Source: Thalassotalea euphylliae
GTDB taxonomy: Bacteria; Pseudomonadota; Gammaproteobacteria; Enterobacterales; Alteromonadaceae
Reading direction: 5' to 3'
DNA length: 64,000 nucleotides
NCBI RefSeq assembly: GCF_003390335.1
Contig: NZ_QUOU01000001.1
Location: 558,001-622,000 of the forward strand
The position numbers were made by a program, and so were the translations under genes. This document shows positions 35,036-43,351 of this stretch, piece by piece (positions within the stretch are counted from its first letter, which is position 1; each line of letters starts with the position of its first letter). The notes below the pieces were generated by a model. It was not told the DNA's origin, made no database searches, and saw nothing but the letters and a program-made list of their open reading frames with translations.

Positions 35036-36649
35036 TTATTCTTTCAGTTGAGCGGGAAAGGATATTTCAAATTGCACCCCGGTAGCCTGCTCAATATCAA
35101 ATTGAATATTGCCGCCCAGCGCCTGAGTTACTAAGTTATAGACTAAGTGTAAGCCCAGACCACTGCCGCCTTCGCCACGTCGGGTGGTAATAAAGGGATC
35201 AAATATTTTGCTTTTGATTGATGGGTCAACCCCTTGGCCATCATCTTGGTAGGTGATGTGCAGTTGGCCACTTAGCTGCATCACACTGATAGTGACAGTA
35301 CCTGAATTGGTTTGACTAAAGCCATGAATCAAGGAGTTCACGATTAAGTTAATCAGAATTTGATTGATCGGGCCGGGTTTGCTGATAACCGTCAGCTGTT
35401 GTGGGCAATCAATCGCAAATGCAACGGTTTTGCGTTTGAGCTGAGGAGCGAGTGACGAGATAACCTCATCGATAAGCTGACGCACATCAAAAGCACAATC
35501 CGCTTCACTACTTTGGTTTACCGCCACTTGTTTAAAACTTGAAATTAACTCAGCAGCGCGATGTAAGTTTCGACTAACAATGCCGAGATTCTCGGTGCTT
35601 TCCTCCAAGAAACGACGTAGCTGGCTGGCTTTTAGAGTCTTCTCATCGAATGCCGTGCGAATCTCACTGAGTCTATCCGCGAGTAGGCTAGAAGCAGTTA
35701 CCCCTAAGCCTATGGGCGTGTTAACTTCATGGGCGACGCCGGCAACCATATCGCCAAGTGATGCCATTTTCTCACTTTCCACCAGTTGCCCTTGGAATTG
35801 GTGCAGCTTTTCTAATGTTGATAATAACTCTTGGTTAGAATCTTTTAGCGCATCGGTGCGCTGGTTAAGTTTGTCTTCTAGCTCTTGATTGAGTTTTAAG
35901 GCTTGTTGCTCGGTCGCTTCTTGCTTTGCGATATGACGCTCAATTCTGCTCAGCATAGTGTTGAGGTTGCTCGCGAGTAGGGCAAATTCGTGGCTGTCCA
36001 TCTCGCCAATACGGTCACTAAAGTCGCGATTTTGGGACAGCTGACGAACTTTCGAAATAATACGATTCGTCGGTTTTACAATAGCTCTGTGCATGCGATT
36101 AACAAGCAATGCACCTAAAACAAGCACTAAGATGTAACCGACCGACAAGGTAATCCAGGTAGTTGTTTGTAGTTCATGGTAACTATTGGTGTCCAGTTGC
36201 AGGTAGGCAAAGCCAATTGTCTTGTCGTCAACTGTTATTGGGCTAGTGTACTCAATGATGCTGTCGGTGATCAGGGGCTTTTGATAGTCACCAAGGTGTC
36301 TGGTTTTCTCTGGTATGGCGGGAAAGCTTTGCTTGTTGTAACTGGCAAAGAACACCAGTTCATCGTTTTTGTAACGGTAAACATGTACATAGTTGAAACG
36401 GGGTAAATTGGATAAACGCTTGAGCACCTCTTGATATTCGCTGTAATTATCGTTTTCGATAAAAGCCACGGCGCGGCTGCTAATGATTGCTGCGCGCTCT
36501 TGAATGTCCTGTTTGAGTTCAACACTGAGATGGTCAAAGACAAAGTGGGAGACAACCAAGTGTCCGGCAAAAAAGGCGGCGGTGACAAAGGCGGCCATCA
36601 ACAAGTGGAATTTGCGGCGAATAGAGGTAATGTGCTTTGCTGGGCTCAT
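35036..36649 (-). CDS. Membrane sensor histidine kinase (HAMP-HisKA-HATPase), orphan
   Basis: This 537-residue inner-membrane kinase has two transmembrane helices (about 12-34 and 164-186) flanking a periplasmic sensor of about 130 residues, then HAMP (about 185-240), a coiled coil, a HisKA-like region with the phospho-His in MVAGVAHEVNTPIG (about residue 305), and an ATPase domain with N-box, DDGQGV and GEGGSGLGLHLV. It has no receiver or Hpt domain, so it is not an ArcB-type hybrid. The output regulator is not adjacent: arcA is 200 bases downstream on the same strand. A role in Arc signalling is possible but not shown. Confidence 0.9.
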   Translation of the reverse strand: MSPAKHITSIRRKFHLLMAAFVTAAFFAGHLVVSHFVFDHLSVELKQDIQERAAIISSRAVAFIENDNYSEYQEVLKRLSNLPRFNYVHVYRYKNDELVFFASYNKQSFPAIPEKTRHLGDYQKPLITDSIIEYTSPITVDDKTIGFAYLQLDTNSYHELQTTTWITLSVGYILVLVLGALLVNRMHRAIVKPTNRIISKVRQLSQNRDFSDRIGEMDSHEFALLASNLNTMLSRIERHIAKQEATEQQALKLNQELEDKLNQRTDALKDSNQELLSTLEKLHQFQGQLVESEKMASLGDMVAGVAHEVNTPIGLGVTASSLLADRLSEIRTAFDEKTLKASQLRRFLEESTENLGIVSRNLHRAAELISSFKQVAVNQSSEADCAFDVRQLIDEVISSLAPQLKRKTVAFAIDCPQQLTVISKPGPINQILINLIVNSLIHGFSQTNSGTVTISVMQLSGQLHITYQDDGQGVDPSIKSKIFDPFITTRRGEGGSGLGLHLVYNLVTQALGGNIQFDIEQATGVQFEISFPAQLKE

Positions 36650-36899
36650 ACGTTGATCTTAACTACTCAATTTATCTCTTAATTGCAGGCTTGTAACTGC
36701 TAGCTTGAACGATGCCGACAAGTCATTAGGCTAACCATAGCTCGTTGCACATATTTGTGGGCGTTATTTTTAGCAAGCGTCTTCTTTCAGTCAATATCAT
36801 TAAGGCATTGGTTGTCAATGCTTGGTTTTTTATTAACCGACAGCTCGTGTTTAATGACAAAGGTGATACTTAGTGTCGCTGTGGTTTGGTATTAGCAAA

Positions 36900-37961
36900 T
36901 CACTTACCATGCTTTTGGGCGTAATAAATTGTAAAGCCGCGAATATTCGCGTGGCTACTCAGCATGTTAAACCCTTCCTTTATCATCGGCTGATATTTTA
37001 AAAAACTATTGGCGACAACCGTTAACGTGCCTGACTTAGCTAAGTATTTAGGGCATTGACGTAAAAACTGCTCAGTGGCTGCATAGTGTGTTTTTAACCC
37101 TTGATGAAATGGTGGGTTGGTCACAATGTGATCATACTTACCCGACACTTCTGCTAAACCGTCTGAGGCAATGGCATCGCCGATTAAGTTATTTATCGCT
37201 AATGTCTGTTGTGTTGATGCCACGGCAAGTGCGCTAATATCGAGTGCACAAATTTCAATGTTGTTGAATTGCTTGGCGATATAGGCACTAATAACCCCTG
37301 CACCACAGCCAAAATCTAATATTTTACCGCGGTAGTCTGCCGGTAAATTTTCCAACAAGACTTGAGTGCCTTTATCTAGGTTCTTTTGACTAAACACGCC
37401 AGGCAATGCGGCGATTTTGAGATCGACACCATTCACGGTTAACGGGTAATAATGGAACCATTCCTCAAGTGAAAAGTGGTAATCACCCGCGATAAACTGC
37501 CCAACATAGAGGCTGCAATGACGCGCCGAATCCAACTTGTGGCAATTACTGACATAGCTTTGACTTAATTTGGCAACCGATTTGATCCCGCCTTTGTTCT
37601 CGCCCACGAAAAGTAATCGAGCGTCATCGGTTAAGTACGGAGCCAACATGGCGAGCGAATAAGCTAACTCGGCTTTGCTTTTCGGAAAGGCAATCACAGC
37701 TAAGTCATAAGTAGGCTTAGGATTCGCAGGGGATGCCTGCATAAAAGCAGCAAAGCTATAGCTAAGCTGGGGGGAGCTGAGCTGCGCGAGTTGTCCTGCC
37801 GCCAGCTTGTTGTTAGTAAAATAGTGGAGTTGGCACTCAGGGTGGGTAGCGAGCCATTCTTGATGTAAGTGATCAACGGGAAAGTTGACCAGTACTGCGC
37901 GTGAGCATGCTAGTTCATCAATGTTGCGAATAAGTACCTGAGATAAATTCGATAATGCCAT
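36900..37961 (-). CDS. rsmC: 16S rRNA (guanine-1207-N2)-methyltransferase
   Basis: This 353-residue protein resembles RsmC, with an N-terminal MTS_N-type pseudo-domain (residues 1-165) and a C-terminal SAM-dependent domain. Motif I reads VLDFGCGAGVISAYIA-like (KILDFGCGAGVI, about 212-223), and motif IV is NPPFHQG (about 281-287), typical of N2-guanine methyltransferases. The product methylates G1207 of 16S rRNA in assembled 30S subunits. The gene is monocistronic and divergent from the lysine-riboswitch operon. Confidence 0.93.
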   Translation of the reverse strand: MALSNLSQVLIRNIDELACSRAVLVNFPVDHLHQEWLATHPECQLHYFTNNKLAAGQLAQLSSPQLSYSFAAFMQASPANPKPTYDLAVIAFPKSKAELAYSLAMLAPYLTDDARLLFVGENKGGIKSVAKLSQSYVSNCHKLDSARHCSLYVGQFIAGDYHFSLEEWFHYYPLTVNGVDLKIAALPGVFSQKNLDKGTQVLLENLPADYRGKILDFGCGAGVISAYIAKQFNNIEICALDISALAVASTQQTLAINNLIGDAIASDGLAEVSGKYDHIVTNPPFHQGLKTHYAATEQFLRQCPKYLAKSGTLTVVANSFLKYQPMIKEGFNMLSSHANIRGFTIYYAQKHGK

Positions 37962-38115
37962 GAAATTTCCAAAGTGCCGTGAAAAAGTGCGGTGAGTTGA
38001 CTGCCCACCTTAATTACCGTGCAAAAACAGCGAGTAAAAATAGCCGCTAAAATTAGCCGAAAAAGGGCGCGAAGGCGCAGTTTACTTGATTGTCTGGCTG
38101 GGGTATAGCGCTCTA

Positions 38116-38144
38116 TTGACATTAGAGTAAATGTTCGATGTAAT
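38116..38144 (+). promoter_or_regulatory. Sigma-70 promoter for the lysine-riboswitch operon
   Basis: TTGACA at 38116-38121, a 17-base spacer, then TGTAAT at 38139-38144. The predicted start near 38151 is about 58 bases before the aptamer; in between a CACCGTG / CACGGTG inverted repeat (38161-38167 and 38197-38203) can form a hairpin ahead of the aptamer. Confidence 0.7.
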
Positions 38145-38208
38145 AACCGCGTCCTTATTCCACCGTGTTGATAACAGTGTTTCTCGTTGAGATCAGCACG
38201 GTGAAAAG

Positions 38209-38377
38209 GGCCAGAAGAGGAGCGTTAACCAGGTAGTTAATGTCAGGAGATCAAACTCCAGTGACCATTAATGAGGGGGATTAACGCCGAGATGAGTGTA
38301 TTTTTGATTGATACATTTGTCGGTTGTGCAGGCTGAATCCTGGCAACTGTCACCCATTAGGTGGAGAGCTTCTGGCC
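38209..38377 (+). ncRNA. Lysine riboswitch (L box) aptamer
   Basis: The sequence matches the E. coli lysC lysine aptamer at its conserved blocks: GGCCAGAAGAGG at the 5' end of P1 and AGAGCTTCTGGCC at the 3' end (P1 arms 38209-38217 and 38369-38377), GAGGGGGATTAACGCCGAG, GGCTGAATCC and GTCACC. Five helices can be drawn around the core. It lies directly in front of dapA, dapD, a lysA-like gene and a desuccinylase gene, so lysine binding should reduce expression of this operon. See the expression platform at 38374-38458. Confidence 0.95.
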
Positions 38378-38458
38378 TTTGTTTTATCGCCTGCGCTTTT
38401 TGCTGCGGGCAAAAAACAAATGCCGATAAGTTCTCCGAACGAAGTGAGTTCGAGAGAA
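38374..38458 (+). promoter_or_regulatory. Riboswitch expression platform with start-site hairpin
   Basis: GGCcTTTGTTTT (38374-38385) can pair with AAAACAAAtGCC (38413-38424). The GGCC of that arm is also the 3' end of P1, so the two helices exclude each other. A second hairpin, TTCTC-c-GAAC / GTTC-ga-GAGAA (38431-38458), buries the GAGAG that would serve as the Shine-Dalgarno before the ATG at 38459. No U-run terminator is evident, so translation control fits better than termination, as an inference. Confidence 0.55.
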
Positions 38459-39418
38459 ATGAACCCTGAAATTTCTTATTCTTTAGCTAACGTGACGTTA
38501 CCCAAATTCCCCTTGTGGACTGCGTTAGTCACACCTTTCGCCGAGTGTGGCGCCATCGACTTTGCCAGCTTGTCGCGTATTGCTCGTCAGCAAGCTGCCA
38601 CAGGTAATGGCTTGTTACTACTTGGCAGCACAGGCGAAGCCTTATCCCTTAGCCCTGAGCAACAGTTTGGCATTGTTAACTATGTTGTTGAGCTTAACCT
38701 GAATGTACCCATCATGGTGGGTGTGGGCGGTTTTCAATTACTGCAGCAATTAGATTGGATTGAGCGCTGTAATCAACTCAATATTGATGCGTTTCTATTG
38801 GGCGCGCCCCTTTATGCTAAACCGGGGCCAGTCGGACAAGAGCAGTGGTTTTCAGCACTACTCAATGCCAGTGACAAACCTTGTATGCTTTACAACGTGC
38901 CGTCTCGCAGTGGCGTGACGCTAGCGGTTGAAGCGCTGACAAAACTTCAACATCACCCTAAATGTTGGGCGCTTAAAGAAGCCAGTGGCAACCTTTCCCA
39001 ATTTGAACAATATCGCAGGGCTTGCCCGAACCTAGTGATGTACAGCGGCGAAGATGCGCTAATGCCTGAGTTAGCGGTACATGGTGCACAGGGGCTAGTG
39101 TCTGTTGCCGCCAATGCTTGGCCACAAGCAACAAAATTATACGTTCAACAATGCTTGACGCACGCCGATGTTGACCGTTCGCTCTGGCAAAGCGCTGTTG
39201 CGACATTATTCAGCGTTGCCAACCCCATTCCGGTCAAGGTGCTGATGCATGAAAATGGCGACATTGACTCGCCAGCCCTGCAATTACCACTGACGCATTT
39301 CGAACTGACTGACACGCAGGCCATTATCGCCGCCAACGATGCAATAGAAGCATGGTATCGCGAGCAAACTTCAGCACCAGTCACCACCGCCACCAGACGG
39401 CAAGCACAAAGCGCATAA
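38459..39418 (+). CDS. dapA: 4-hydroxy-tetrahydrodipicolinate synthase
   Basis: This 319-residue DapA condenses aspartate semialdehyde with pyruvate. It has LWTALVTPF, GSTGEALSLSPEQ, YNVPSRSGV (Tyr of the catalytic triad) and the Schiff-base Lys in WALKEASGNLS (K173). The frame stays open back to 38324, but that portion lies in the riboswitch aptamer; I therefore start at 38459, right after the expression-platform hairpin, and the conserved DapA core begins 17 residues later. First gene of the operon with dapD, a lysA-like gene and an M14 desuccinylase-like gene. The organism may hold another dapA elsewhere. Confidence 0.92.
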   Translation: MNPEISYSLANVTLPKFPLWTALVTPFAECGAIDFASLSRIARQQAATGNGLLLLGSTGEALSLSPEQQFGIVNYVVELNLNVPIMVGVGGFQLLQQLDWIERCNQLNIDAFLLGAPLYAKPGPVGQEQWFSALLNASDKPCMLYNVPSRSGVTLAVEALTKLQHHPKCWALKEASGNLSQFEQYRRACPNLVMYSGEDALMPELAVHGAQGLVSVAANAWPQATKLYVQQCLTHADVDRSLWQSAVATLFSVANPIPVKVLMHENGDIDSPALQLPLTHFELTDTQAIIAANDAIEAWYREQTSAPVTTATRRQAQSA

Positions 39419-39455
39419 TTCACACTTTCAAGATTTCGATTTACAGGTATTTCAA

Positions 39456-40208
39456 ATGACTAATTGGCAAGCAGTATTACAACAAATGGAGCACGGCGAA
39501 GTACGCGCCGCAACGCAAGATGAACAAGGGCATTGGCACGCAAATGTAGAAGCTAAGCAAGCGATCTTAGCGGCCTTTAAAGCAGGCGAAAACATCGCGT
39601 TTGACGGCAATTATCAAGGCTTCGTTGATAAACACAACTTACCCGCACGCCAGTTTACACCTGCCGATGGTGTGCGTTTGGTGCCAGGTGGCTCATCGGT
39701 GCGCGCCGGCGCCTATGTTGCGCCGGGCGTAATTGTGATGCCACCCGCTTACATTAATGTGGGCGCTTATGTCGGCAAAGGCACTATGGTTGATAGCCAC
39801 GCTTTAGTGGGCTCGTGCGCACAAATTGGTGAAAACGTGCACCTGTCAGCTGCGGTACAAATTGGTGGCGTACTTGAACCCATTGGTGCTAGTCCTGTTA
39901 TTGTTGAAGATGATGCCTTCTTGGGCGCAGGTGTTGTGGTGGTCGAAGGTGTGGTGATTAAAAAAGGGGCGGTATTAGCGCCGGGAGTTTCACTATCGGC
40001 TGCTATTCCCGTGTTTGATTTAGTGAACAATCGCCGTTTAGAAAAAGGCGAGCCGATTCCAGAGCGCGCGGTAGTTATTCCGGGCACCCGTCCTGTAACT
40101 GGCGAATGGGCGCAGCAACAAGGGTTAAGTATGGCCTGTGCACTCATTGTTAAATACCGTGACGAGCAAAGTGATGCGTCACTCGAACTAGAAGCTGTGC
40201 TTCGCTAA
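39456..40208 (+). CDS. dapD: 2,3,4,5-tetrahydropyridine-2,6-dicarboxylate N-succinyltransferase
   Basis: This 250-residue protein is DapD, with a left-handed beta-helix of hexapeptide repeats (RAGAYVAPGVIVMPPAYINVGAYVGKGTMVD, then GSCAQIGENVHLSAAVQIGG). It transfers succinyl from succinyl-CoA to tetrahydrodipicolinate, giving N-succinyl-2-amino-6-oxopimelate. It is somewhat shorter than E. coli DapD (274). It begins 37 bases after dapA in the lysine-riboswitch operon. Its product sets a succinylated intermediate, which matters for the putative desuccinylase two genes downstream. Confidence 0.9.
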   Translation: MTNWQAVLQQMEHGEVRAATQDEQGHWHANVEAKQAILAAFKAGENIAFDGNYQGFVDKHNLPARQFTPADGVRLVPGGSSVRAGAYVAPGVIVMPPAYINVGAYVGKGTMVDSHALVGSCAQIGENVHLSAAVQIGGVLEPIGASPVIVEDDAFLGAGVVVVEGVVIKKGAVLAPGVSLSAAIPVFDLVNNRRLEKGEPIPERAVVIPGTRPVTGEWAQQQGLSMACALIVKYRDEQSDASLELEAVLR

Positions 40209-40226
40209 TTCGCTAGAGTAACCATT

Positions 40227-41444
40227 ATGACGACATCAAAATTACTTCCAGATGATTTATCGCAAACGTTGCGCGCTCACCAAGGCGGCAGTCATGAAAA
40301 TGGCTATTTTGTCTATGATATTCCCGCGTTAAAACAACACTTAGCCAAGCTTGAGCAACAGGATGTTGTCAAGCTTTGGTATGCGGTAAAAGCCAACCCC
40401 TTATCGAGTGTTATTCAAGCGGTTGCTGACAGTGGTATTCAATTTGATGTCGCCAGCAAAGGGGAATTAACGCAAGTTTTACTGCAAAATGTTGAAGCAG
40501 AAAAAATCCTTAACACAGGCCCAGCTAAATCATTCCAGCAAATTGCTTATTTCTTACAACAAGGTGTAAATACCTTTGTTGTGGAAAGTTACAATCAATT
40601 GCAATGGTTGGCGCAGGCGGCAAAAGAGCAAGGGAAACAACCTGATGCCTTGCTAAGAGTGCAGTTGCGCTGGCCAGAGGGTGAAAAGAACCCACTCGGT
40701 GGCAACAGCTTAACGCCTTTTGGTATGGGCACCGAAGAGTGGTCAGGCGTGCGTGCTAATGATTTCCCTTCTGTGAATATTTGCGGTTTACATATATTCC
40801 AATGGGGCAATATGCTCAGTAATCGTCAAATGTTCTCGCTGTGGGGGCAAATGGTCGAGCCTTTAGTTGATTTGGCTGAGCGCGTTGGCTTTGCTCTTAA
40901 AGTGCTGGATTTAGGCGGCGGCTTAGGCGTTGATTATCTCGAAACTGGGCAGGGTATTGACTGGCAACAAGCGATGGCCGACCTTGCCCAAATTAAACAA
41001 CAAGCAGGCGTTGCTGAGCTTTGGTTAGAGCTTGGCCGTTATGCCGTTGCGCCATTTGGCTACTATGTTACCGATGTCGTTGATCGCAAAACTAATTTTG
41101 GCAAAGAGCAATTAGTGCTGGCGGCGGGGATCAATCATCTGCTGCGCCCTGCAATTACTGATCAGCCTTTCCCGGTGAGTTTATTGCGACAATCATCGGC
41201 GCCACTTGCTGATTTTCATTTACACGGCCCGTTGTGCACAAGTATGGACAAGTTAGGTTGTTTGCCTTTGCCTGACGATATTCAAGTGGGTGATCAACTG
41301 GTATTTAGCCTGGCGGGTGCTTACGGTTTTACCGAAAGCATGCCATTGTTCTTATGTCATGAAGTAGCCGCAGAATATGTTTATGATAATCATCAGTTAA
41401 CAGAAGTACGAGCGGCTCAGCCTGCCACTTGGTACATGAGGTAA
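40227..41444 (+). CDS. Fold-type III PLP decarboxylase, LysA-like but lacking the CES motif
   Basis: This 405-residue Orn/DAP/Arg-decarboxylase-2 family enzyme carries the PLP lysine in WYAVKANPL (K55), HIFQWGN, the phosphate-binding LDLGGGLGVDY, and ELGRYAVAPFG where LysA has EPGR. The active-site Cys segment reads GPLCTSMDKL (C337, T338) in place of the CES-x-D of diaminopimelate decarboxylases, so the Glu of that motif is missing. It resembles BtrK-like acyl-carrier or amino-acid decarboxylases more than classical LysA. It sits between dapD and an M14 desuccinylase in a lysine-riboswitch operon, so its substrate is probably a DAP derivative, perhaps still succinylated. Confidence 0.85.
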   Translation: MTTSKLLPDDLSQTLRAHQGGSHENGYFVYDIPALKQHLAKLEQQDVVKLWYAVKANPLSSVIQAVADSGIQFDVASKGELTQVLLQNVEAEKILNTGPAKSFQQIAYFLQQGVNTFVVESYNQLQWLAQAAKEQGKQPDALLRVQLRWPEGEKNPLGGNSLTPFGMGTEEWSGVRANDFPSVNICGLHIFQWGNMLSNRQMFSLWGQMVEPLVDLAERVGFALKVLDLGGGLGVDYLETGQGIDWQQAMADLAQIKQQAGVAELWLELGRYAVAPFGYYVTDVVDRKTNFGKEQLVLAAGINHLLRPAITDQPFPVSLLRQSSAPLADFHLHGPLCTSMDKLGCLPLPDDIQVGDQLVFSLAGAYGFTESMPLFLCHEVAAEYVYDNHQLTEVRAAQPATWYMR

Positions 41445-41447
41445 AAA

Positions 41448-42575
41448 ATGATGGCAGTGATAGCAAACCAAGTGACAAAGACGGTTCTTCACGTAGGCGA
41501 AATGGCCAGTGGGGCTAAGTTAACCGTGCCTGTGTATCGTTTTCACGGACAAAGTGATGCACCTAGTGTCTATATTCAAGCGAATATGCACGGCGCAGAA
41601 GTACAGGGTAACGCGGTGATTTACCAACTGCTGGAGCGATTACGAGAGCTGACGATTTTGGGTGATATCACCTTAGTACCCTATGCCAATCCTGTCGGGT
41701 GCAACCACAAGAATGGTGAATACACGCTTGGCCGCTTTGATCCCATTACGGGGGTTAACTGGAATCGCATGTACCATTTTAATCCCGATATCATCATGCC
41801 GTTTGTCCAAGCACATAGCGGTGCAACTGAGCAGGAGATTAAGGCTGAGTTTAAACAGGCATTGCTCGATGATATTGACGAACAACTTGATCACAACATG
41901 TACGGTTTAACGACTGGCCAGCGCATTGCCTATCAATTACAAAAGATGGCTCATCAAGCGGATTTGGTGTTAGACCTACATACGGGGCCAATTTCCAGCA
42001 AGCATTTGTATTGCCCTGAATATGCCAGAGCAAGTGCGAGTTATTTTAACATTGAACACACGCTGTTGATCCCGAATGAATTTGATGGTGCGTTAGACGA
42101 AGCTACGTTTTGTCCGTGGTGGTCGCTCGCCCAAGCGTACGCTGAGCAAGGGCGCCCACTAGTATTAAACAAAGAAAGTTTTACCGTTGAGCTGGGCTCA
42201 CAAGAGCAGATTGACTTAGATGTCGCCCTCGATGATGCCAACAGTGTGCTGACTTACCTACAATACAAAGGGGTTGTCGCTGGCGAGCAGTTTGTGCCAG
42301 AGGTGATGACACGTTATGCCTGCTTCTTAAAGGATTACAAAGCGTTTTATTCGCCCATGGGCGGCATGGTGGATTACTTGGCGGAATTTGGTGTGCCACT
42401 AGCCGCTGGTGAGCCACTTGCTCGTATTTTGCGAATGGACAATTACGGCGATGGCGATGCGCTGCATTATATTAGCTTAGATAAAGAAGTGCTCCCTATC
42501 TTACATTTTGCCTCAGCGAGCGTGAATCAAGGCACTGAGCTGTATAAGGTGTTTACGAATTTCTTTAAGTTGTAG
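41448..42575 (+). CDS. M14 succinylglutamate desuccinylase/aspartoacylase-family protein in lysine operon
   Basis: This 375-residue metal hydrolase has the zinc ligands of the AstE/aspartoacylase family: HGAE (H48, E51) and DLHTGP (H178), a catalytic-type Glu in FTVELG (E248), and the substrate-binding VNWNRMY like the DLNRMF of AstE. AstE removes succinyl from N2-succinylglutamate. This gene is four bases after the decarboxylase (GAGG before the ATG) at the end of the lysine-riboswitch operon, which begins with dapA and dapD. It may desuccinylate a succinylated DAP or lysine intermediate, replacing or complementing DapE. The function is inferred from context. Confidence 0.85.
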   Translation: MMAVIANQVTKTVLHVGEMASGAKLTVPVYRFHGQSDAPSVYIQANMHGAEVQGNAVIYQLLERLRELTILGDITLVPYANPVGCNHKNGEYTLGRFDPITGVNWNRMYHFNPDIIMPFVQAHSGATEQEIKAEFKQALLDDIDEQLDHNMYGLTTGQRIAYQLQKMAHQADLVLDLHTGPISSKHLYCPEYARASASYFNIEHTLLIPNEFDGALDEATFCPWWSLAQAYAEQGRPLVLNKESFTVELGSQEQIDLDVALDDANSVLTYLQYKGVVAGEQFVPEVMTRYACFLKDYKAFYSPMGGMVDYLAEFGVPLAAGEPLARILRMDNYGDGDALHYISLDKEVLPILHFASASVNQGTELYKVFTNFFKL

Positions 42576-42628
42576 TGGCTTTAAGCGCTAGCGGTTGAAA
42601 GTTCGACGCTACTTATTTTCACAAATGA

Positions 42629-42660
42629 GGGCAGAGCAAAAGCTGCCCCCCTTTCTTTTC
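42629..42660 (+). terminator. Terminator after the lysine operon
   Basis: GGGCAG / CTGCCC stem with an 8-base loop followed by CCTTTCTTTT. The T-run is interrupted. Confidence 0.65.
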
Positions 42661-42677
42661 CCGTCTTACTGGTCACG

Positions 42678-43103
42678 CTAGGCGAATAGCTGCCCAAACA
42701 CGTTAAGTGCCATCACTATTAGTGCTGCACTTGACAGTAAATAGCAAACAAAACGCGCCATTACCGGGCCATTTAAGCAGTGGATAACAGAGTGAGGTAT
42801 ACGCAGTAGCACAAATGCCCATGCGCTCAGTGAAACTAGGTCACTTTCTAGGTTTGACTGCATAGCAATAAGTACTAATGCGTAGAATAGCACTGGCATT
42901 TCAAATAGGTTTTTCAAATTATTCGACGGTGCGTTAATGTTTGGTGGAATAATTTGGCTAACGCTTTCCGGTGCTTTTAAGCGATCGGCATCAATTTGAT
43001 TACGGAGCAAGAAGGTCAGCCGCCTGGCATACATAAATAGCCAAACAAGTAAGGTCAAGCCGATCATTATTGCCACTGGCACATGTAATGGTGAAGTTAT
43101 CAT
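42678..43103 (-). CDS. MAPEG-family membrane protein
   Basis: This 141-residue protein has four hydrophobic segments and MAPEG (membrane-associated eicosanoid/glutathione metabolism) features: YARRLTFLLRNQID after helix 1, and ERNLFEMPVLFYA-like (NLKNLFEMPVLFYALV) before helix 3. Bacterial MAPEG proteins are mostly uncharacterised, with suggested glutathione-dependent activity. I set the start at 43103 (AGGAAA eight bases upstream); the longer frame to 43190 adds a strongly basic leader with no ribosome-binding site. It converges with the lysine operon. Confidence 0.8.
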   Translation of the reverse strand: MITSPLHVPVAIMIGLTLLVWLFMYARRLTFLLRNQIDADRLKAPESVSQIIPPNINAPSNNLKNLFEMPVLFYALVLIAMQSNLESDLVSLSAWAFVLLRIPHSVIHCLNGPVMARFVCYLLSSAALIVMALNVFGQLFA

Positions 43104-43329
43104 TATTGTTTTCCTTTTCTTACTTTTTCTTTTTCGAGTGTTGAATAAAAGACACCTTATTTTGTACCGAGCTGTAAAATAAATCATCAATTATATCATT
43201 AGAACGATTATTACCGAGTTGTCAGCTAGCTAGTGGCTTTGTTTCAACACTGGTTGATTGGCCCCAGTTAATTTTGTGTCAAACAAGCGAGCTATATTAT
43301 TGGTTTGAATTGATTGAATTGATTTGGTG

Positions 43330-43343
43330 GATGTTATAACATC
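43330..43343. promoter_or_regulatory. Zur-like palindrome upstream of a putative zinc-uptake pair
   Basis: GATGTTATAACATC is a perfect 14-base palindrome with near-symmetric flanks (GTG on the left, CACACC on the right), resembling gammaproteobacterial Zur sites whose core is ATGTTATAACAT. It lies nine bases before the ATG at 43352 and about 430 bases before the TonB receptor, overlapping where the promoter and ribosome-binding site would be. Zinc repression is inferred from the match and from the genes downstream. Confidence 0.6.
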
Positions 43344-43351
43344 ACACCGTT

